Assembly: GCF_040409955.1 (NCBI RefSeq)
Contig: NZ_CP123385.1
Span: forward strand, 1,347,501 to 1,411,500
DNA length: 64,000 nt
Reading direction: 5' to 3'
From: Salipiger sp. H15
GTDB taxonomy: Bacteria; Pseudomonadota; Alphaproteobacteria; Rhodobacterales; Rhodobacteraceae
The notes beneath the pieces are model-generated. The model made no database searches and was not told the DNA's origin. It worked only from the letters and a program-made list of their open reading frames with translations. Numbering within the stretch: position 1 is the first letter of the stretch; each line of letters opens with the position of its first letter. This document shows positions 16,675 to 25,423 of the stretch, piece by piece. Both the position numbers and the translations under genes were made by a program.

Positions 16675-17310
16675 ATGACCGAAACGGAAAAAGACCCGGA
16701 GGCTCTCCCGGCGGATGACTGGGAGGCGGAGCGCCAGCAGTTGCGCAGCGAGCTGGGCACGCGGATGAAGGCGGTCCGGCAGGGCTGCGGCTTCACGCTC
16801 GAGGTCGCGGCGCAGCGCACTGGGCTCGCGCTTTCGACGATCCACAAGATCGAGAACGGCCGCGTGTCGCCGAGCTACGAGAACCTCGTCCGAATCGCGC
16901 GGGCCTATGACATCGGCATGGAGCGGCTGTTCTCGGCCGACCACGAGGCGCTCCAGACCACCCGCCTGACGGTCACCCGCGCCGGGCAGGGCCGCAAGGT
17001 CCGCTCGAAGAACTTCGAATACGAGGTGCTCTGCAACGCGCTGGCCGAGAAGAAGATCATCCCGCTGGTCACCAGGGTCGAGCAGCGCCCGCCGCTGAAG
17101 CGCGAGGAGCTGGAATCGCACGACGGCGAGGAGACGCTCTACGTGCTCTCGGGCCGGGTCGAGCTGACCGTCGAGCACTACGAGACGGTGATCCTCGAGC
17201 CGGGAGACTGCGCCTATTTCGACAGCACCATCAAGCACGGGCTGCGCGCCGTGGACGACACCGAAACCAAGGTCTTCTGGGCCTGCACCTACATCGACGT
17301 GGACAAGTGA
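16675..17310 (+). CDS. XRE-family regulator with C-terminal cupin
   Basis: This 211-residue regulator has an N-terminal helix-turn-helix (about residues 28-85, [36 protein letters not shown]) and a C-terminal cupin (about 125-205, [45 protein letters not shown]). This HTH-cupin design senses small metabolites, often amino acids. It diverges from AcnX and is followed after 59 bases by the Ldh2-type reductase on the same strand, so it probably controls the 3-hydroxyproline half of the island. Confidence 0.9.
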   Translation: MTETEKDPEALPADDWEAERQQLRSELGTRMKAVRQGCGFTLEVAAQRTGLALSTIHKIENGRVSPSYENLVRIARAYDIGMERLFSADHEALQTTRLTVTRAGQGRKVRSKNFEYEVLCNALAEKKIIPLVTRVEQRPPLKREELESHDGEETLYVLSGRVELTVEHYETVILEPGDCAYFDSTIKHGLRAVDDTETKVFWACTYIDVDK

Positions 17311-17369
17311 TCCGGCCCCGGCCGGGGCGCCTGTCCGCCTGAACCATCCCTGAAGGAGAGCGCCAGACA

Positions 17370-18407
17370 ATGGCCGAGCAGCACATCATTTCCGTCGACG
17401 GGCTCATGACCCGTGTTCAGGCGATCTTCGAGAAGAGCGGGCTGAGCCGCGATAACGCCCATGCCGTGGCCCACGTGATCGTGGCCGGCGAGCGCGACCA
17501 CTGCAAGTCGCACGGCATCTACCGGATCGAGGGCTGCCTGCGGGTCCTGGCCGCCGGCAAGGTCTCGCCGGACGCCGTGCCGCAGGTGCATGACGCCGGC
17601 AAGGCGGTGATCGAGGTGGACGCGGGCGGCGGTTTCGCCAACCCGGCCTTCGACGCCGCCAAGGACGCCCTCGTGGCGCGCGCCCGCGAGACCGGGCTGG
17701 CGGCGCTGGTGATCCGCGACTGCCTGCATTTCTCGGCGCTCTGGCACGATGTCGAGGCACTGGCCGAGGAGGGGCTCGCCTCGCTCTCGATGTGCCCGAG
17801 CTATTCCTTCGTGGCCCCGGCGGGCGGCAAGGAGCCGCTGCTCGGCACCAACCCCATCGCCTTCGGCTGGCCGCGCCCGGGCCCGCATCCCTACGTCTTC
17901 GACTTTGCCACCAGCGTCGCGGCGCGCGGCGAGATCGAGCTGCACCGCCGCGCGGGCACGCCGATCCCCGAGGGCTGGGCGGTGGACAAGGACGGCAACC
18001 CGACCACCGATCCCGACGCGGCGCTGGCGGGCGCGATGCTGACCTTCGGCGCGCACAAGGGCTCGGCGATCTCGACCATGGTCGAGCTGCTGGCCGGCGC
18101 GATGCTGGGCGAGTTCATGAGCAAGGAGGCGCTCGACTTCATGGGCGGTGGCGGGCTGCTGCCGCGTCACGGCGCGCTGGTGCTGGCGCTCGACCCGCAG
18201 ACCTTCGCGGCGCGCTCGGGCCGTGATCCCATCGCCGAGGGCGAGAAGCTGCTGACCGCGATCAGCGGGCAGGGCGCGCGCCTGCCGTCCGAGCGCCGCT
18301 TCACCGCCCGGGCCAAGGCGCTGACGGACGGCATCGCGCTGAGCACCGCCGAGATGGCGCAGCTCGACAAGTTCGAGGCCGAGGGGCTCGCCGCGCTGGA
18401 GGGCTGA
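17370..18407 (+). CDS. Ldh2/MDH-family reductase (putative delta1-pyrroline-2-carboxylate reductase)
   Basis: This 345-residue NAD(P)H-dependent oxidoreductase belongs to the malate/L-lactate dehydrogenase-2 family. Family hallmarks are HGIYRIEGCLR near the N-terminus, LHFSALWHDVEALAEEGL, and LLGTNPIAFGWPRPGPHPYVFDFATSVAARGEIE. In hydroxyproline clusters this family reduces pyrroline-2-carboxylate, the dehydratase product of 3-hydroxyproline, to L-proline. A GAAGGAGAG site precedes ATG 17370. Lactate, malate or ureidoglycolate dehydrogenase cannot be excluded by sequence alone; context favours the imine reductase. Confidence 0.86.
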   Translation: MAEQHIISVDGLMTRVQAIFEKSGLSRDNAHAVAHVIVAGERDHCKSHGIYRIEGCLRVLAAGKVSPDAVPQVHDAGKAVIEVDAGGGFANPAFDAAKDALVARARETGLAALVIRDCLHFSALWHDVEALAEEGLASLSMCPSYSFVAPAGGKEPLLGTNPIAFGWPRPGPHPYVFDFATSVAARGEIELHRRAGTPIPEGWAVDKDGNPTTDPDAALAGAMLTFGAHKGSAISTMVELLAGAMLGEFMSKEALDFMGGGGLLPRHGALVLALDPQTFAARSGRDPIAEGEKLLTAISGQGARLPSERRFTARAKALTDGIALSTAEMAQLDKFEAEGLAALEG

Positions 18408-18429
18408 GCCTTCCACGCCGGAGAACGGC

Positions 18430-18460
18430 AAAGGCGCGGGATACCTCCCGCGCCTTTTTT
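18430..18460 (+). terminator. Rho-independent terminator after the Ldh2-type gene
   Basis: A stem AAAGGCGCGGG / CCCGCGCCTTT with a 6-base loop runs directly into a T tract (18455-18460). This classical terminator ends the XRE-reductase transcript 22 bases after the stop. Confidence 0.9.
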
Positions 18461-18495
18461 CATGTCCTGCGGGCCGTGGCCCGGGGGGAGGAGAG

Positions 18496-18516
18496 GGGAC
18501 CGGCCGCGCCGGTCCC
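18496..18516 (-). terminator. Hairpin after the ABC operon
   Basis: A perfect 9-bp stem GGGACCGGC / GCCGGTCCC with a CGC loop lies just beyond the 3' end (18524) of the minus-strand ABC transporter operon. It has no strong T run. Confidence 0.55.
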
Positions 18517-18523
18517 GACCGTC

Positions 18524-19246
18524 TCAGCGCACGCTGGCGAGGAACTGCCGGGTGACCTCTTCCTGCGGCGCGCCGAAGATCTGCTCGGGTGCGCCGATCT
18601 CGGCCATCACGCCCTTGTGGAAATAGGCCACCCGGTTCGACACGTCGCGGGCAAAGGCCATCTCGTGCGTGACGCAGATCATCGTCATGCCTTCCTCGGC
18701 CAGCATCTTCAGCGTCTCGAGCACCTCGCCCACCAGCTGCGGGTCGAGCGCCGAGGTCACCTCATCAAAGAGCATGTAGTCGGGCGACATCGCCAGCGCG
18801 CGGGCGATCGCCATGCGCTGCTGCTGGCCGCCCGAGAGCCGCGTCGGGAAGGTCTTGAGCTTGTCGCCGAGGCCGACGTGGCGCAGCTGCTTCTCGGCGA
18901 TCGCCTCGGCCTCGCCCTTCGACATGCCGAGCACCTTGCGCGGTGCCAGCGTGACGTTCTCGAGCACGGTCAGGTGCGGGAAGGCGTTCCACTGCTGGAA
19001 CACGATGCCGATCTTCTGGCGCAGCTTGTTGAGGTTGGTGGACTTGGCATGCACCTCGGTGCCGTCGACGAGGATGCGGCCGCTGTCGATCGGCTCGAGC
19101 CCGTTGATGCAGGTCAGCAGCGTGGACTTGCCCGAGCCGGAGCCGCCGATCACGGTCAGCACCTCGCCCTTGGCGACGGTCAGGTCGATGCCCTTGAGAA
19201 CCTCCATCTGGCCAAAGGACTTGCGGACATTCTGGATCTCAATCAT
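18524..19246 (-). CDS. Polar amino-acid ABC transporter ATP-binding subunit
   Basis: This 240-residue ABC ATPase of the GlnQ/HisP type has Walker A GGSGSGKSTLL, Q-loop FQQWNAFPHL, signature LSGGQQQRMAIARAL and Walker B YMLFDEVTSALDP, with a switch His in VTHEMAFA. It energises the importer encoded by the three upstream genes. Its start overlaps the end of the adjacent permease gene by 8 bases. Position between the two halves of the hydroxyproline pathway makes hydroxyproline/proline the likely cargo. Confidence 0.93.
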   Translation of the reverse strand: MIEIQNVRKSFGQMEVLKGIDLTVAKGEVLTVIGGSGSGKSTLLTCINGLEPIDSGRILVDGTEVHAKSTNLNKLRQKIGIVFQQWNAFPHLTVLENVTLAPRKVLGMSKGEAEAIAEKQLRHVGLGDKLKTFPTRLSGGQQQRMAIARALAMSPDYMLFDEVTSALDPQLVGEVLETLKMLAEEGMTMICVTHEMAFARDVSNRVAYFHKGVMAEIGAPEQIFGAPQEEVTRQFLASVR

Positions 19247-19892
19247 TGGACCACCGTTTCTCGAGATAGCCGCCGAACCGGGCCAGCGGAAGGCTGATGA
19301 TGAAGTAGAAGGCGCCGCAGAGCAGCAGCAGGAACATCGGCTCCTGCAGGCGGGTGATGAGGATCTGCGTCGACTTCAGAAGCTCGGTGACCTGCACCAC
19401 GTAGACGAGCGCGGAGTCCTTCATGACGCCGAGCGCGAGGCCGATCCACGACGGCAGCGCGACGCGGGTCGCCAGCGGCATGACGATGTAGCGCATGTCC
19501 TGCCCCCAGCTCATGCCGAGCGAGCGCGCCGCGCGGCGGGTGGTGGCGGGCACCGCGTCGACGCCGCCACGGACGATCTCGGCGCAATAGGCGGCGGTGT
19601 AGAGCGAGAGCACCATGCAGGCCACGGTGAGCCCGGACATCTGCAGCTTCAGCACCATGCCCATGAAGGCATTGGCCAGCACAAGCTGGATCAGCAGCGG
19701 GATCGAGCGGAAGATGTCGAGAACGAAGGTCAGCGGCGCGGCCAGCACGGCGCCGAGCTGCACCCGGACCACGCCGAAGACGATGCCGAGCACGGTGCCG
19801 ATGGTGACCGAGATCGCGGTGACCAGGATCGTCATCCCCGCGCCCTTGGCGAGGAAGATCAGGTCGTTTGCGGTGAGGGCGGTGTCGAACAT
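19239..19892 (-). CDS. Amino-acid ABC transporter permease (HisM/GlnP family)
   Basis: This 217-residue inner-membrane permease has about five helices and the EAA-type cytoplasmic loop RRAARSLGMSWGQDMRYIVMPLATR. ATG 19892 (MFDTALTA) is chosen because GGAGGAG precedes it; a longer reading adds residues without a ribosome-binding site. It pairs with the second permease 13 bases upstream to form the heterodimeric channel. Confidence 0.92.
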   Translation of the reverse strand: MFDTALTANDLIFLAKGAGMTILVTAISVTIGTVLGIVFGVVRVQLGAVLAAPLTFVLDIFRSIPLLIQLVLANAFMGMVLKLQMSGLTVACMVLSLYTAAYCAEIVRGGVDAVPATTRRAARSLGMSWGQDMRYIVMPLATRVALPSWIGLALGVMKDSALVYVVQVTELLKSTQILITRLQEPMFLLLLCGAFYFIISLPLARFGGYLEKRWSND

Positions 19893-19905
19893 GCTGTCTC
19901 CTCCC

Positions 19906-20571
19906 TCAGTAGCGGAACAGGCGGGCGGCAAGCAGCCGCGCGCCGAGGGTGATGACCTTGGTGATCGCGTAGAAGATCACCGCGGCGATGGCGAAAAGCT
20001 CGAAGGTGCGGAAGGTCAGCGCGTTGAGATCCTGCGTCACCCCGTAGAGGTCGGTGTTCATCCCGACGGTGACCCCGAGCGAGGTCATCAGGATCGCCCA
20101 GACCATCTGGTTGGTCATCGGCAGGAAGGAGATGCGCAGCATCTGCGGCAGGATGATGAAGCGGAAGGCCTGCAGCTGCGACATGCCGAGCGAGCGGCCG
20201 GCGCGGGTCTGGGTGTCGGGGATCGCCTTCAGCGCGCCGCGGAAGTTCTCGGCGAGATAGCCGGCGTTGTTGAAGGTGATGCCGATGAGCAGCGACACGA
20301 AGGGCGAGAAGTGGATGCCGAAGCTCGCCACGCCGAAATGGGCCATGTAGATCTGGAAGAGCGCGGGCGTGTTGCGCGCGATCTCGACCCAGGTGGTGGC
20401 GATGGCGGCAAGCGGGCGCGAGCCCGAGAGCCGCAGCAGCGTCAGGATGACGGCAAGCAGGATGCCGATCACCATCGACAGGACTGCGACCTCCATCGTG
20501 ACGACCGCACCATCCAGCATCTGCGGAAGCTTGGCCAGTGCCTGCTTCCATTGGAAGGTGTAATCGAACAT
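19906..20571 (-). CDS. Amino-acid ABC transporter permease (HisQ/GlnP family)
   Basis: This 221-residue partner permease has the EAA loop TRAGRSLGMSQLQAFRFIILPQMLR and the N-terminal signature VVTMEVAVLSMVIGILLAVILTLLRLS. It lies between the substrate-binding protein gene (76-base gap) and the second permease. It is typical in length for a polar amino-acid uptake permease. Confidence 0.92.
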   Translation of the reverse strand: MFDYTFQWKQALAKLPQMLDGAVVTMEVAVLSMVIGILLAVILTLLRLSGSRPLAAIATTWVEIARNTPALFQIYMAHFGVASFGIHFSPFVSLLIGITFNNAGYLAENFRGALKAIPDTQTRAGRSLGMSQLQAFRFIILPQMLRISFLPMTNQMVWAILMTSLGVTVGMNTDLYGVTQDLNALTFRTFELFAIAAVIFYAITKVITLGARLLAARLFRY

Positions 20572-20647
20572 GTGCGTTAGGCGCCTGATAGAGCGAAAGG
20601 AAAGGGGGCGCGGGAGGGGCCGCGCCGCCGGTCGGTCCGGTCAGGGA

Positions 20648-21454
20648 TCAGCGGTAGACGCCGCCCACGGTGAGGTCGGGCAGCTCGCCGCCGACCCACT
20701 TCTCGTAGAGCTCGGCGTAACGGCCGGTGCGCACCTGCTGGTTCACGAAGAGGTCGAGGTAGTTCAGCAGCCCGTAGTCGTCGCGCTTGGCGAAGAGGGC
20801 GACGTAATCGGTGTCGAACGGAGCCTTGCCGACCACCGAGATGCCGCCGAAGTTGCCCGACTGCACGTTGGCCTGCGCCACGGTCGAGGTCGAGACGGTG
20901 GCGTCGAGCTGGCCCTGGCTCAGCGCGAGGAAGACGTCGGCCTGGGTCTGGTAGGGGCGGAAGTCGCCCTCGCCCCATGCCTCGACCTGCGCCTGCAGCG
21001 CGATCGCCTCGTAGGTGCCGGCGACGGCGCCGACGGTGTGGCCCTTCATGTCCTCGAAGGAGGCGATGCCGGTGGAGTCGTTCGCGGTCACGGCCATCTC
21101 GAAGGCGAAGTAGGGGACCGAGAAGCCGACGGTCTTGGCGCGCTCGAGCGTGTCCGAGGTCGAGGCGACGCCCACGTCGACGCGGCCCGACATCAGCGCC
21201 GGGATGCGCTCGGGGAAGGGGGTCTCGACGATCTCCGCCTCGACGCCGAGCGCCGCCGCGAGGTCGTTGCAGTAGTCGACGTCGAAGCCGATCGGCGTGT
21301 TGCTGTCGTCGCGCATGCCCATCGGCGGGAAGTCGAGCACCACGGCGCAGCGCAGCGTGCCGGAGGAGATGATGTCGTCGAGCTTGTCGGCCTGGGCGGT
21401 GCCCGCGAGCGCGGTCGCGGTCAGCATTGCGGCGGTGAGCGTAAGGGTCTTCAT
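20648..21454 (-). CDS. Periplasmic amino-acid-binding protein of the ABC importer
   Basis: This 268-residue family 3 solute-binding protein has a Sec signal (MKTLTLTAAMLTATALAGTAQA, cleaved near residue 22). The mature part begins DKLDDIISSGTLRCAV, with PPMGMRDDSNTPIGFDVDYCNDLAAAL typical of polar amino-acid receptors. It is the first gene of the transporter operon, and the A/T-rich upstream region holds an inverted repeat. ATG 21454 starts the signal peptide; an upstream in-frame start would add a charged leader that would spoil it. Confidence 0.92.
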   Translation of the reverse strand: MKTLTLTAAMLTATALAGTAQADKLDDIISSGTLRCAVVLDFPPMGMRDDSNTPIGFDVDYCNDLAAALGVEAEIVETPFPERIPALMSGRVDVGVASTSDTLERAKTVGFSVPYFAFEMAVTANDSTGIASFEDMKGHTVGAVAGTYEAIALQAQVEAWGEGDFRPYQTQADVFLALSQGQLDATVSTSTVAQANVQSGNFGGISVVGKAPFDTDYVALFAKRDDYGLLNYLDLFVNQQVRTGRYAELYEKWVGGELPDLTVGGVYR

Positions 21455-21515
21455 TCGGATGTCTCTCGCTGTTGAAGCCGTCGGCAGAGGGGGCCGACTT
21501 ATTTTTTCGTGCAAG

Positions 21516-21558
21516 ATTTTTCCTAAATGAAAAATACTAGCCTGTGAAGAAAATATTT
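21516..21558. promoter_or_regulatory. Inverted repeat and AAATATTT site before the ABC operon
   Basis: ATTTTTC-N6-GAAAAAT (21516-21535) is a perfect 7-bp inverted repeat. An AAATATTT core (21551-21558) matches the centre of the palindrome upstream of the XRE-cupin gene (16631-16638). This 273-base gap carries the promoters of the importer operon and of the divergent dioxovalerate dehydrogenase gene. Shared control by the XRE protein is a hypothesis. Confidence 0.45.
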
Positions 21559-21727
21559 GGTACTGCGGTGAAGAACTTTCTAACGCGCTGAAATCCCCTC
21601 GCGATCGCTGCGACCAGTGGCCTCCGGGGTGCCGATCGCGCCGGTGTCCCCGCTGGCAGGGCGGAGCAGTGCCCGGCGGCGGCGAGGCAGCGTGTTGGAC
21701 TCATCCCCTGACCGAAAGGACATCTCG

Positions 21728-23254
21728 ATGCTCGACAAATCCGTCTTCACCCCGCACGGCAAGCACCTGATCGCGGGCGAGTGGGTGGCCGGCGAGACCA
21801 CATTCACCTCCGAGCCGGCGCACGGGCCGAGCCATGACTTCTCGGTCGGCACCCCGGCGCTGGTCGACGCGGCCTGCAAGGCCGCCGAGGAGGCCTTCTG
21901 GACCTATGGCTACACCACCCGCGCCGCCCGCGCCGAGTTCCTCAATGCCATCGCCGACGAGATCGAGGCCCGCGCCGAGGCGATCACCGAGATCGGCACG
22001 CAGGAGACCGGCCTGCCGGAGGCGCGGCTCCAGGGCGAGCGCGGCCGCACCACCGGCCAGCTGCGGCTCTTCGCCAGCCACATCCTCAAGGGCGACTACC
22101 TCGACCGCCGCCACGACGAGGCGCTGCCCGAGCGCAAGCCGCTGCCGCGCCCCGACATCAAGATGGTGATGCGCCCGATCGGCCCGGTCGCGGTCTTTGG
22201 CGCTTCGAACTTCCCGCTCGCCTTCTCCACCGCCGGCGGCGATACCGCCGCGGCGCTGGCCGCCGGCTGCCCGGTGGTCGTGAAGGGCCATGGCGCGCAC
22301 CCCGGCACCGGCGAGATCGTTGCGGAAGCCATCCTCGCCGCCATCCTGAAATGCGGCATGCCCAAGGGCGTCTTCTCCCTCGTTCAGGGCGGCAAGCGCG
22401 ACGTCGGCCAGGCGCTGGTGCAGCACCCGCTGATCAATGCGGTCGGTTTCACCGGCTCGCTCGGCGGCGGCCGTGCCCTGTTTGACCTCTGCGCGCAGCG
22501 CGAGGTGCCGATCCCCTTCTTCGGCGAGCTTGGCTCGGTCAACCCGATGTTCCTCCTTCCCGAGGCCGTGAAGGCGCGCGGCGCCGAGATCGGCACCGGC
22601 TGGGCCGGATCGCTCACCATGGGCGCCGGCCAGTTCTGCACCAACCCCGGCATTGCCGTGGTGGAGACGGGCCCCGAGGGCGACGCATTCGTCGCCGCCG
22701 CCGCCGAGGCGCTGAAGGGCGTGTCAGCCCAATGCATGCTCACCGACGGTATCGCGAAAGCGTATAAGGACGGTAAATCCCGCTTCGACGGGCGCAATGC
22801 CGTCAAGCCGGTGCTGACCACCGACAGCGAAGGGCGCAGCGCGCTGCCCAACCTCTTCGAGACGGATGCGGCGAATTACCTGCAGGATCATGCACTTGGC
22901 GAGGAGGTCTTCGGCCCGCTCGGCCTCGTGGTGCGGGTCTCCGGCGCCGACGAGATGCAGGAGCTCGCCAAGGGCTTCGAGGGCCAGCTGACCGCGACGA
23001 TCCACATGGACGAAGGCGACACGGCCCTCGCACAGCGGCTGATGCCGGTGCTCGAGCGCAAGGCCGGCCGGGTGCTGGTCAACGGCTTCCCGACCGGGGT
23101 CGAGGTCTCCGAGGCGATGGTCCACGGCGGGCCTTACCCCGCGAGCACCAACTTCGGCGCCACCTCCGTGGGCACCCTCTCGATCCGCCGCTTCCTGCGC
23201 CCGGTCAGCTACCAGAACCTGCCGGACGCCCTGCTGCCGGACGATCTGAAGTAA
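21728..23254 (+). CDS. 2,5-dioxovalerate (alpha-ketoglutaric semialdehyde) dehydrogenase
   Basis: This 508-residue aldehyde dehydrogenase has the nucleotide-binding stretch GPVAVFGASNFPLAFSTAGGDTAAALAAGCPVVVKGHGAHPGTGE, catalytic Glu in FFGELGSVNPM and catalytic Cys in GAGQFCTNPG. These are signatures of the NADP-dependent ketoglutaric semialdehyde dehydrogenases. It forms 2-oxoglutarate, the last step of 4-hydroxyproline catabolism. ATG 21728 is preceded by GAAAGGA; the longer reading has no ribosome-binding site. It is followed by a hairpin and a repeat element. Confidence 0.93.
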   Translation: MLDKSVFTPHGKHLIAGEWVAGETTFTSEPAHGPSHDFSVGTPALVDAACKAAEEAFWTYGYTTRAARAEFLNAIADEIEARAEAITEIGTQETGLPEARLQGERGRTTGQLRLFASHILKGDYLDRRHDEALPERKPLPRPDIKMVMRPIGPVAVFGASNFPLAFSTAGGDTAAALAAGCPVVVKGHGAHPGTGEIVAEAILAAILKCGMPKGVFSLVQGGKRDVGQALVQHPLINAVGFTGSLGGGRALFDLCAQREVPIPFFGELGSVNPMFLLPEAVKARGAEIGTGWAGSLTMGAGQFCTNPGIAVVETGPEGDAFVAAAAEALKGVSAQCMLTDGIAKAYKDGKSRFDGRNAVKPVLTTDSEGRSALPNLFETDAANYLQDHALGEEVFGPLGLVVRVSGADEMQELAKGFEGQLTATIHMDEGDTALAQRLMPVLERKAGRVLVNGFPTGVEVSEAMVHGGPYPASTNFGATSVGTLSIRRFLRPVSYQNLPDALLPDDLK

Positions 23255-23267
23255 GCCGCCAGGCCGA

Positions 23268-23309
23268 AACGCGCCCGCGCCGCCCCGACGGGTGGCGCGG
23301 GCGTTTGCG
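23268..23309 (+). terminator. Hairpin terminator after the dioxovalerate dehydrogenase gene
   Basis: CGCCCGCGCC pairs with GGCGCGGGCG, extended by AAA and TTT flanks with a small bulge. It begins 13 bases after the stop and ends in a short T run. Confidence 0.65.
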
Positions 23310-23318
23310 TTCGAATTT

Positions 23319-23417
23319 GCGTATTTGGAAAGAGAAGAAGACCAGGTCGCCGCGCCCCGTCTTCCATATGTTCCAAATATCCCGGGGGAGCCCGAAGGGC
23401 GGGGGCGGAGCCCCCTT
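23319..23417. repeat. Intergenic repeat element, copy 1 (two inverted cores)
   Basis: A 22-base core, GCGTATTTGGAAAGAGAAGA plus AG (23319-23340), is identical to the core in the elements at 25332-25403 and 55301-55357. A degenerate inverted core (23361-23380, TTCCAAATAT) follows, then a GGGGGCGGAGCCCCC hairpin (23401-23415). The element lies between convergent genes. Confidence 0.75.
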
Positions 23418-23425
23418 CCGGTCGG

Positions 23426-23878
23426 TCAGCTCAGCCTGGCGAGCAGCTCGCGGAGCTTGCGGGCGTCGCGCTTGCCGAGGCGGCGTTCCAGCGCGGCCTC
23501 ATAGGCCTCGGCCGCGCCACAGAGGTGGCGGAAGGCCTCCTGTCCGGGCGGGCGCAGCGACAGGCGCTCGCTGCGCCGGTCTTCGGGGCTGGTGACTCGC
23601 GAGAGGAATCGCTTTTCCTCGAGCGCGCGAACCGCACGCGACACCTTGGTCTTGTGGATCGAGGCGCTGTCCGAGATCTCCTTGGCGCTCATGTCGCCGT
23701 GGCGGCCGAGGTGGAAGATCACCCTCCACTCGGTGCGCAGCATGCCGTAGCGATCGCGGTAATTCCTTGCAAACACGTCGCTCTGCGCCTCGGCCGCCTG
23801 GTTGAGCAGGTAGGGCGTGAAGGCCGAAAGCTCGAAGAAATCATCGGAATCGCGGTCCTCTGCCGAATTCTTGGTCAT
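23426..23878 (-). CDS. MarR-family regulator of the homogentisate operon
   Basis: This 150-residue winged-helix repressor has the recognition region MSAKEISDSASIHKTKVSRAVRALEEKRFLSRVTSPEDRRSERL (about 60-105). It diverges from hmgA, and the 74-base gap holds a perfect 9-bp inverted repeat. By analogy with other MarR proteins it should repress the operon until an aromatic acid binds; the inducer is not known from sequence. Confidence 0.9.
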   Translation of the reverse strand: MTKNSAEDRDSDDFFELSAFTPYLLNQAAEAQSDVFARNYRDRYGMLRTEWRVIFHLGRHGDMSAKEISDSASIHKTKVSRAVRALEEKRFLSRVTSPEDRRSERLSLRPPGQEAFRHLCGAAEAYEAALERRLGKRDARKLRELLARLS

Positions 23879-23892
23879 CCTGAGAATCCCCC

Positions 23893-23918
23893 TTGTTAGT
23901 TACAAAAGCAACTAACAA
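23893..23918. promoter_or_regulatory. MarR-type operator between the MarR gene and hmgA
   Basis: TTGTTAGTT (23893-23901) and AACTAACAA (23910-23918) form a perfect inverted repeat around an 8-base spacer. It sits 14 bases from the MarR start codon and 34 bases before the hmgA start, so it could block both promoters. Confidence 0.8.
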
Positions 23919-23952
23919 CATGTCAGCAATCAGTCGAGGGAGGACTTCGCAG

Positions 23953-25320
23953 ATGAACGACCTGAGCAAGATCTCGGGCCTGACGCGCGCCGCGGGGATC
24001 TCCGCGCTGCACGAGGGTTACATGCCCGGCTTCGGCAATGATTTCGAAACCGAGGCCCTGCCGGGCGCGCTGCCCGACGGGATGAACTCGCCGCAGCGCT
24101 GCGCCTACGGGCTCTACGGCGAGCAGCTCTCCGGCACCGCCTTCACCGCGCCGAGCCACCAGAACGAGCGGACCTGGTGCTACCGCATCCGCCCGGCGGT
24201 GAAGCACGTCGGCCGCTTTGCCAAGATCGACGTGCCCTACTGGCAGTCGGCGCCCAACGTCGATCCGGACGTCATCAGCCTCGGCCAGTATCGCTGGAAC
24301 CCGGTGCCGCATGCGCAGGAGAGCCTGACCTGGCTGACGGGCATGCGCACCATGACCACGGCGGGCGACGTCTATACCCAGGTCGGCATGGCCAGCCACA
24401 TCTACCTCGTCACCGCCTCGATGCAGGACGAGTATTTCTATTCCGCCGACAGCGAGCTGCTGGTGGTGCCGCAGGAGGGGCGGCTGCGCTTCTGCACCGA
24501 GCTCGGGGTGATCGACCTCGAGCCCAAGGAGATCGCCATCCTGCCGCGCGGCCTCGTCTACCGGGTCGAGCTGATCGACGGGCCGGCGCGCGGTTTCGTC
24601 TGCGAGAATTACGGCCAGAAGTTCGACCTGCCGGGGCGCGGCCCGATCGGCGCCAATTGCATGGCCAACCGCCGCGACTTCAAGACGCCGGTTGCCGCCT
24701 TCGAGGACCGCGAGGCGCGCAGCCGCGTGGTGATCAAGTGGCAGGGGCAGTTCCACGAGACCTGGATCGGGCATTCGCCGCTCGACGTGGTGGCCTGGCA
24801 CGGCAATTACGCGCCGGTGAAGTACGACCTGCGCACCTACTGCCCGGTCGGCGCGATCCTCTTCGACCACCCCGATCCCTCGATCTTCACCGTGCTGACC
24901 GCGCCCTCGGGTGTCGAGGGCACCGCGAACATCGACTTCGTGCTGTTCCGCGAGCGCTGGATGGTGGCGGAGAACACCTTCCGCCCGCCGTGGTACCACA
25001 AGAACGTCATGTCCGAGCTGATGGGCAACATCTACGGCGAGTATGACGCCAAGCCGCAGGGCTTCGTGCCGGGCGGCATGAGCCTGCACAACATGATGCT
25101 GCCGCACGGGCCGGACAACGAGGCTTTCGAGAAGGCGAGCTTTGCCGACCTCAAGCCCGGCAAGCTCGACAACACGATGAGCTTCATGTTCGAGACCCGC
25201 TTCCCGCAGCACCTGACGCGCTTCGCCGCGCGCGAAGCACCGCTGCAGGACGATTACATCGACTGCTGGGACAGCCTGAAGAAGCGCTTCGACGGCACGC
25301 CCGAGGGCAACTGGGACTGA
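23953..25320 (+). CDS. hmgA: Homogentisate 1,2-dioxygenase
   Basis: This 455-residue Fe(II) ring-cleavage enzyme converts homogentisate to maleylacetoacetate. It has the family stretches [19 protein letters not shown] near the N-terminus, [10 protein letters not shown], and the metal-site region [13 protein letters not shown] through [17 protein letters not shown] 23953 follows a GGGAGG site at 23938-23943 and gives the usual length; a longer reading from a TTG would begin inside the operator. A repeat element separates it from fahA. Confidence 0.96.
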   Translation: MNDLSKISGLTRAAGISALHEGYMPGFGNDFETEALPGALPDGMNSPQRCAYGLYGEQLSGTAFTAPSHQNERTWCYRIRPAVKHVGRFAKIDVPYWQSAPNVDPDVISLGQYRWNPVPHAQESLTWLTGMRTMTTAGDVYTQVGMASHIYLVTASMQDEYFYSADSELLVVPQEGRLRFCTELGVIDLEPKEIAILPRGLVYRVELIDGPARGFVCENYGQKFDLPGRGPIGANCMANRRDFKTPVAAFEDREARSRVVIKWQGQFHETWIGHSPLDVVAWHGNYAPVKYDLRTYCPVGAILFDHPDPSIFTVLTAPSGVEGTANIDFVLFRERWMVAENTFRPPWYHKNVMSELMGNIYGEYDAKPQGFVPGGMSLHNMMLPHGPDNEAFEKASFADLKPGKLDNTMSFMFETRFPQHLTRFAAREAPLQDDYIDCWDSLKKRFDGTPEGNWD

Positions 25321-25331
25321 CGGTCGCGGGG

Positions 25332-25403
25332 GAGGGGGCGCTGCCCCCTCTTGGCCTTCGGCCAATTCACCCCCGGCGTATTTGGAAAGAGAAGAAGGGG
25401 CGG
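25332..25403 (+). repeat. Intergenic repeat element, copy 2
   Basis: GAGGGGGC-GCT-GCCCCCTC hairpin (25332-25350), a second hairpin TTGGCCTTCGGCCAA (25351-25365), then a 33-base core at 25371-25403 containing GTATTTGGAAAGAGAAGAAG. The core is identical over all 33 bases to the minus-strand sequence at 55301-55333 inside cobN. Confidence 0.85.
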
Positions 25404-25423
25404 GCCGCCCCGGAAGGACGAGA

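Noticed and set aside
16518..16847. N-terminal extension of the AcnX frame into the regulator gene
   Set aside because: It crosses the divergent promoter palindromes; the AcnX small domain starts right after ATG 16517.
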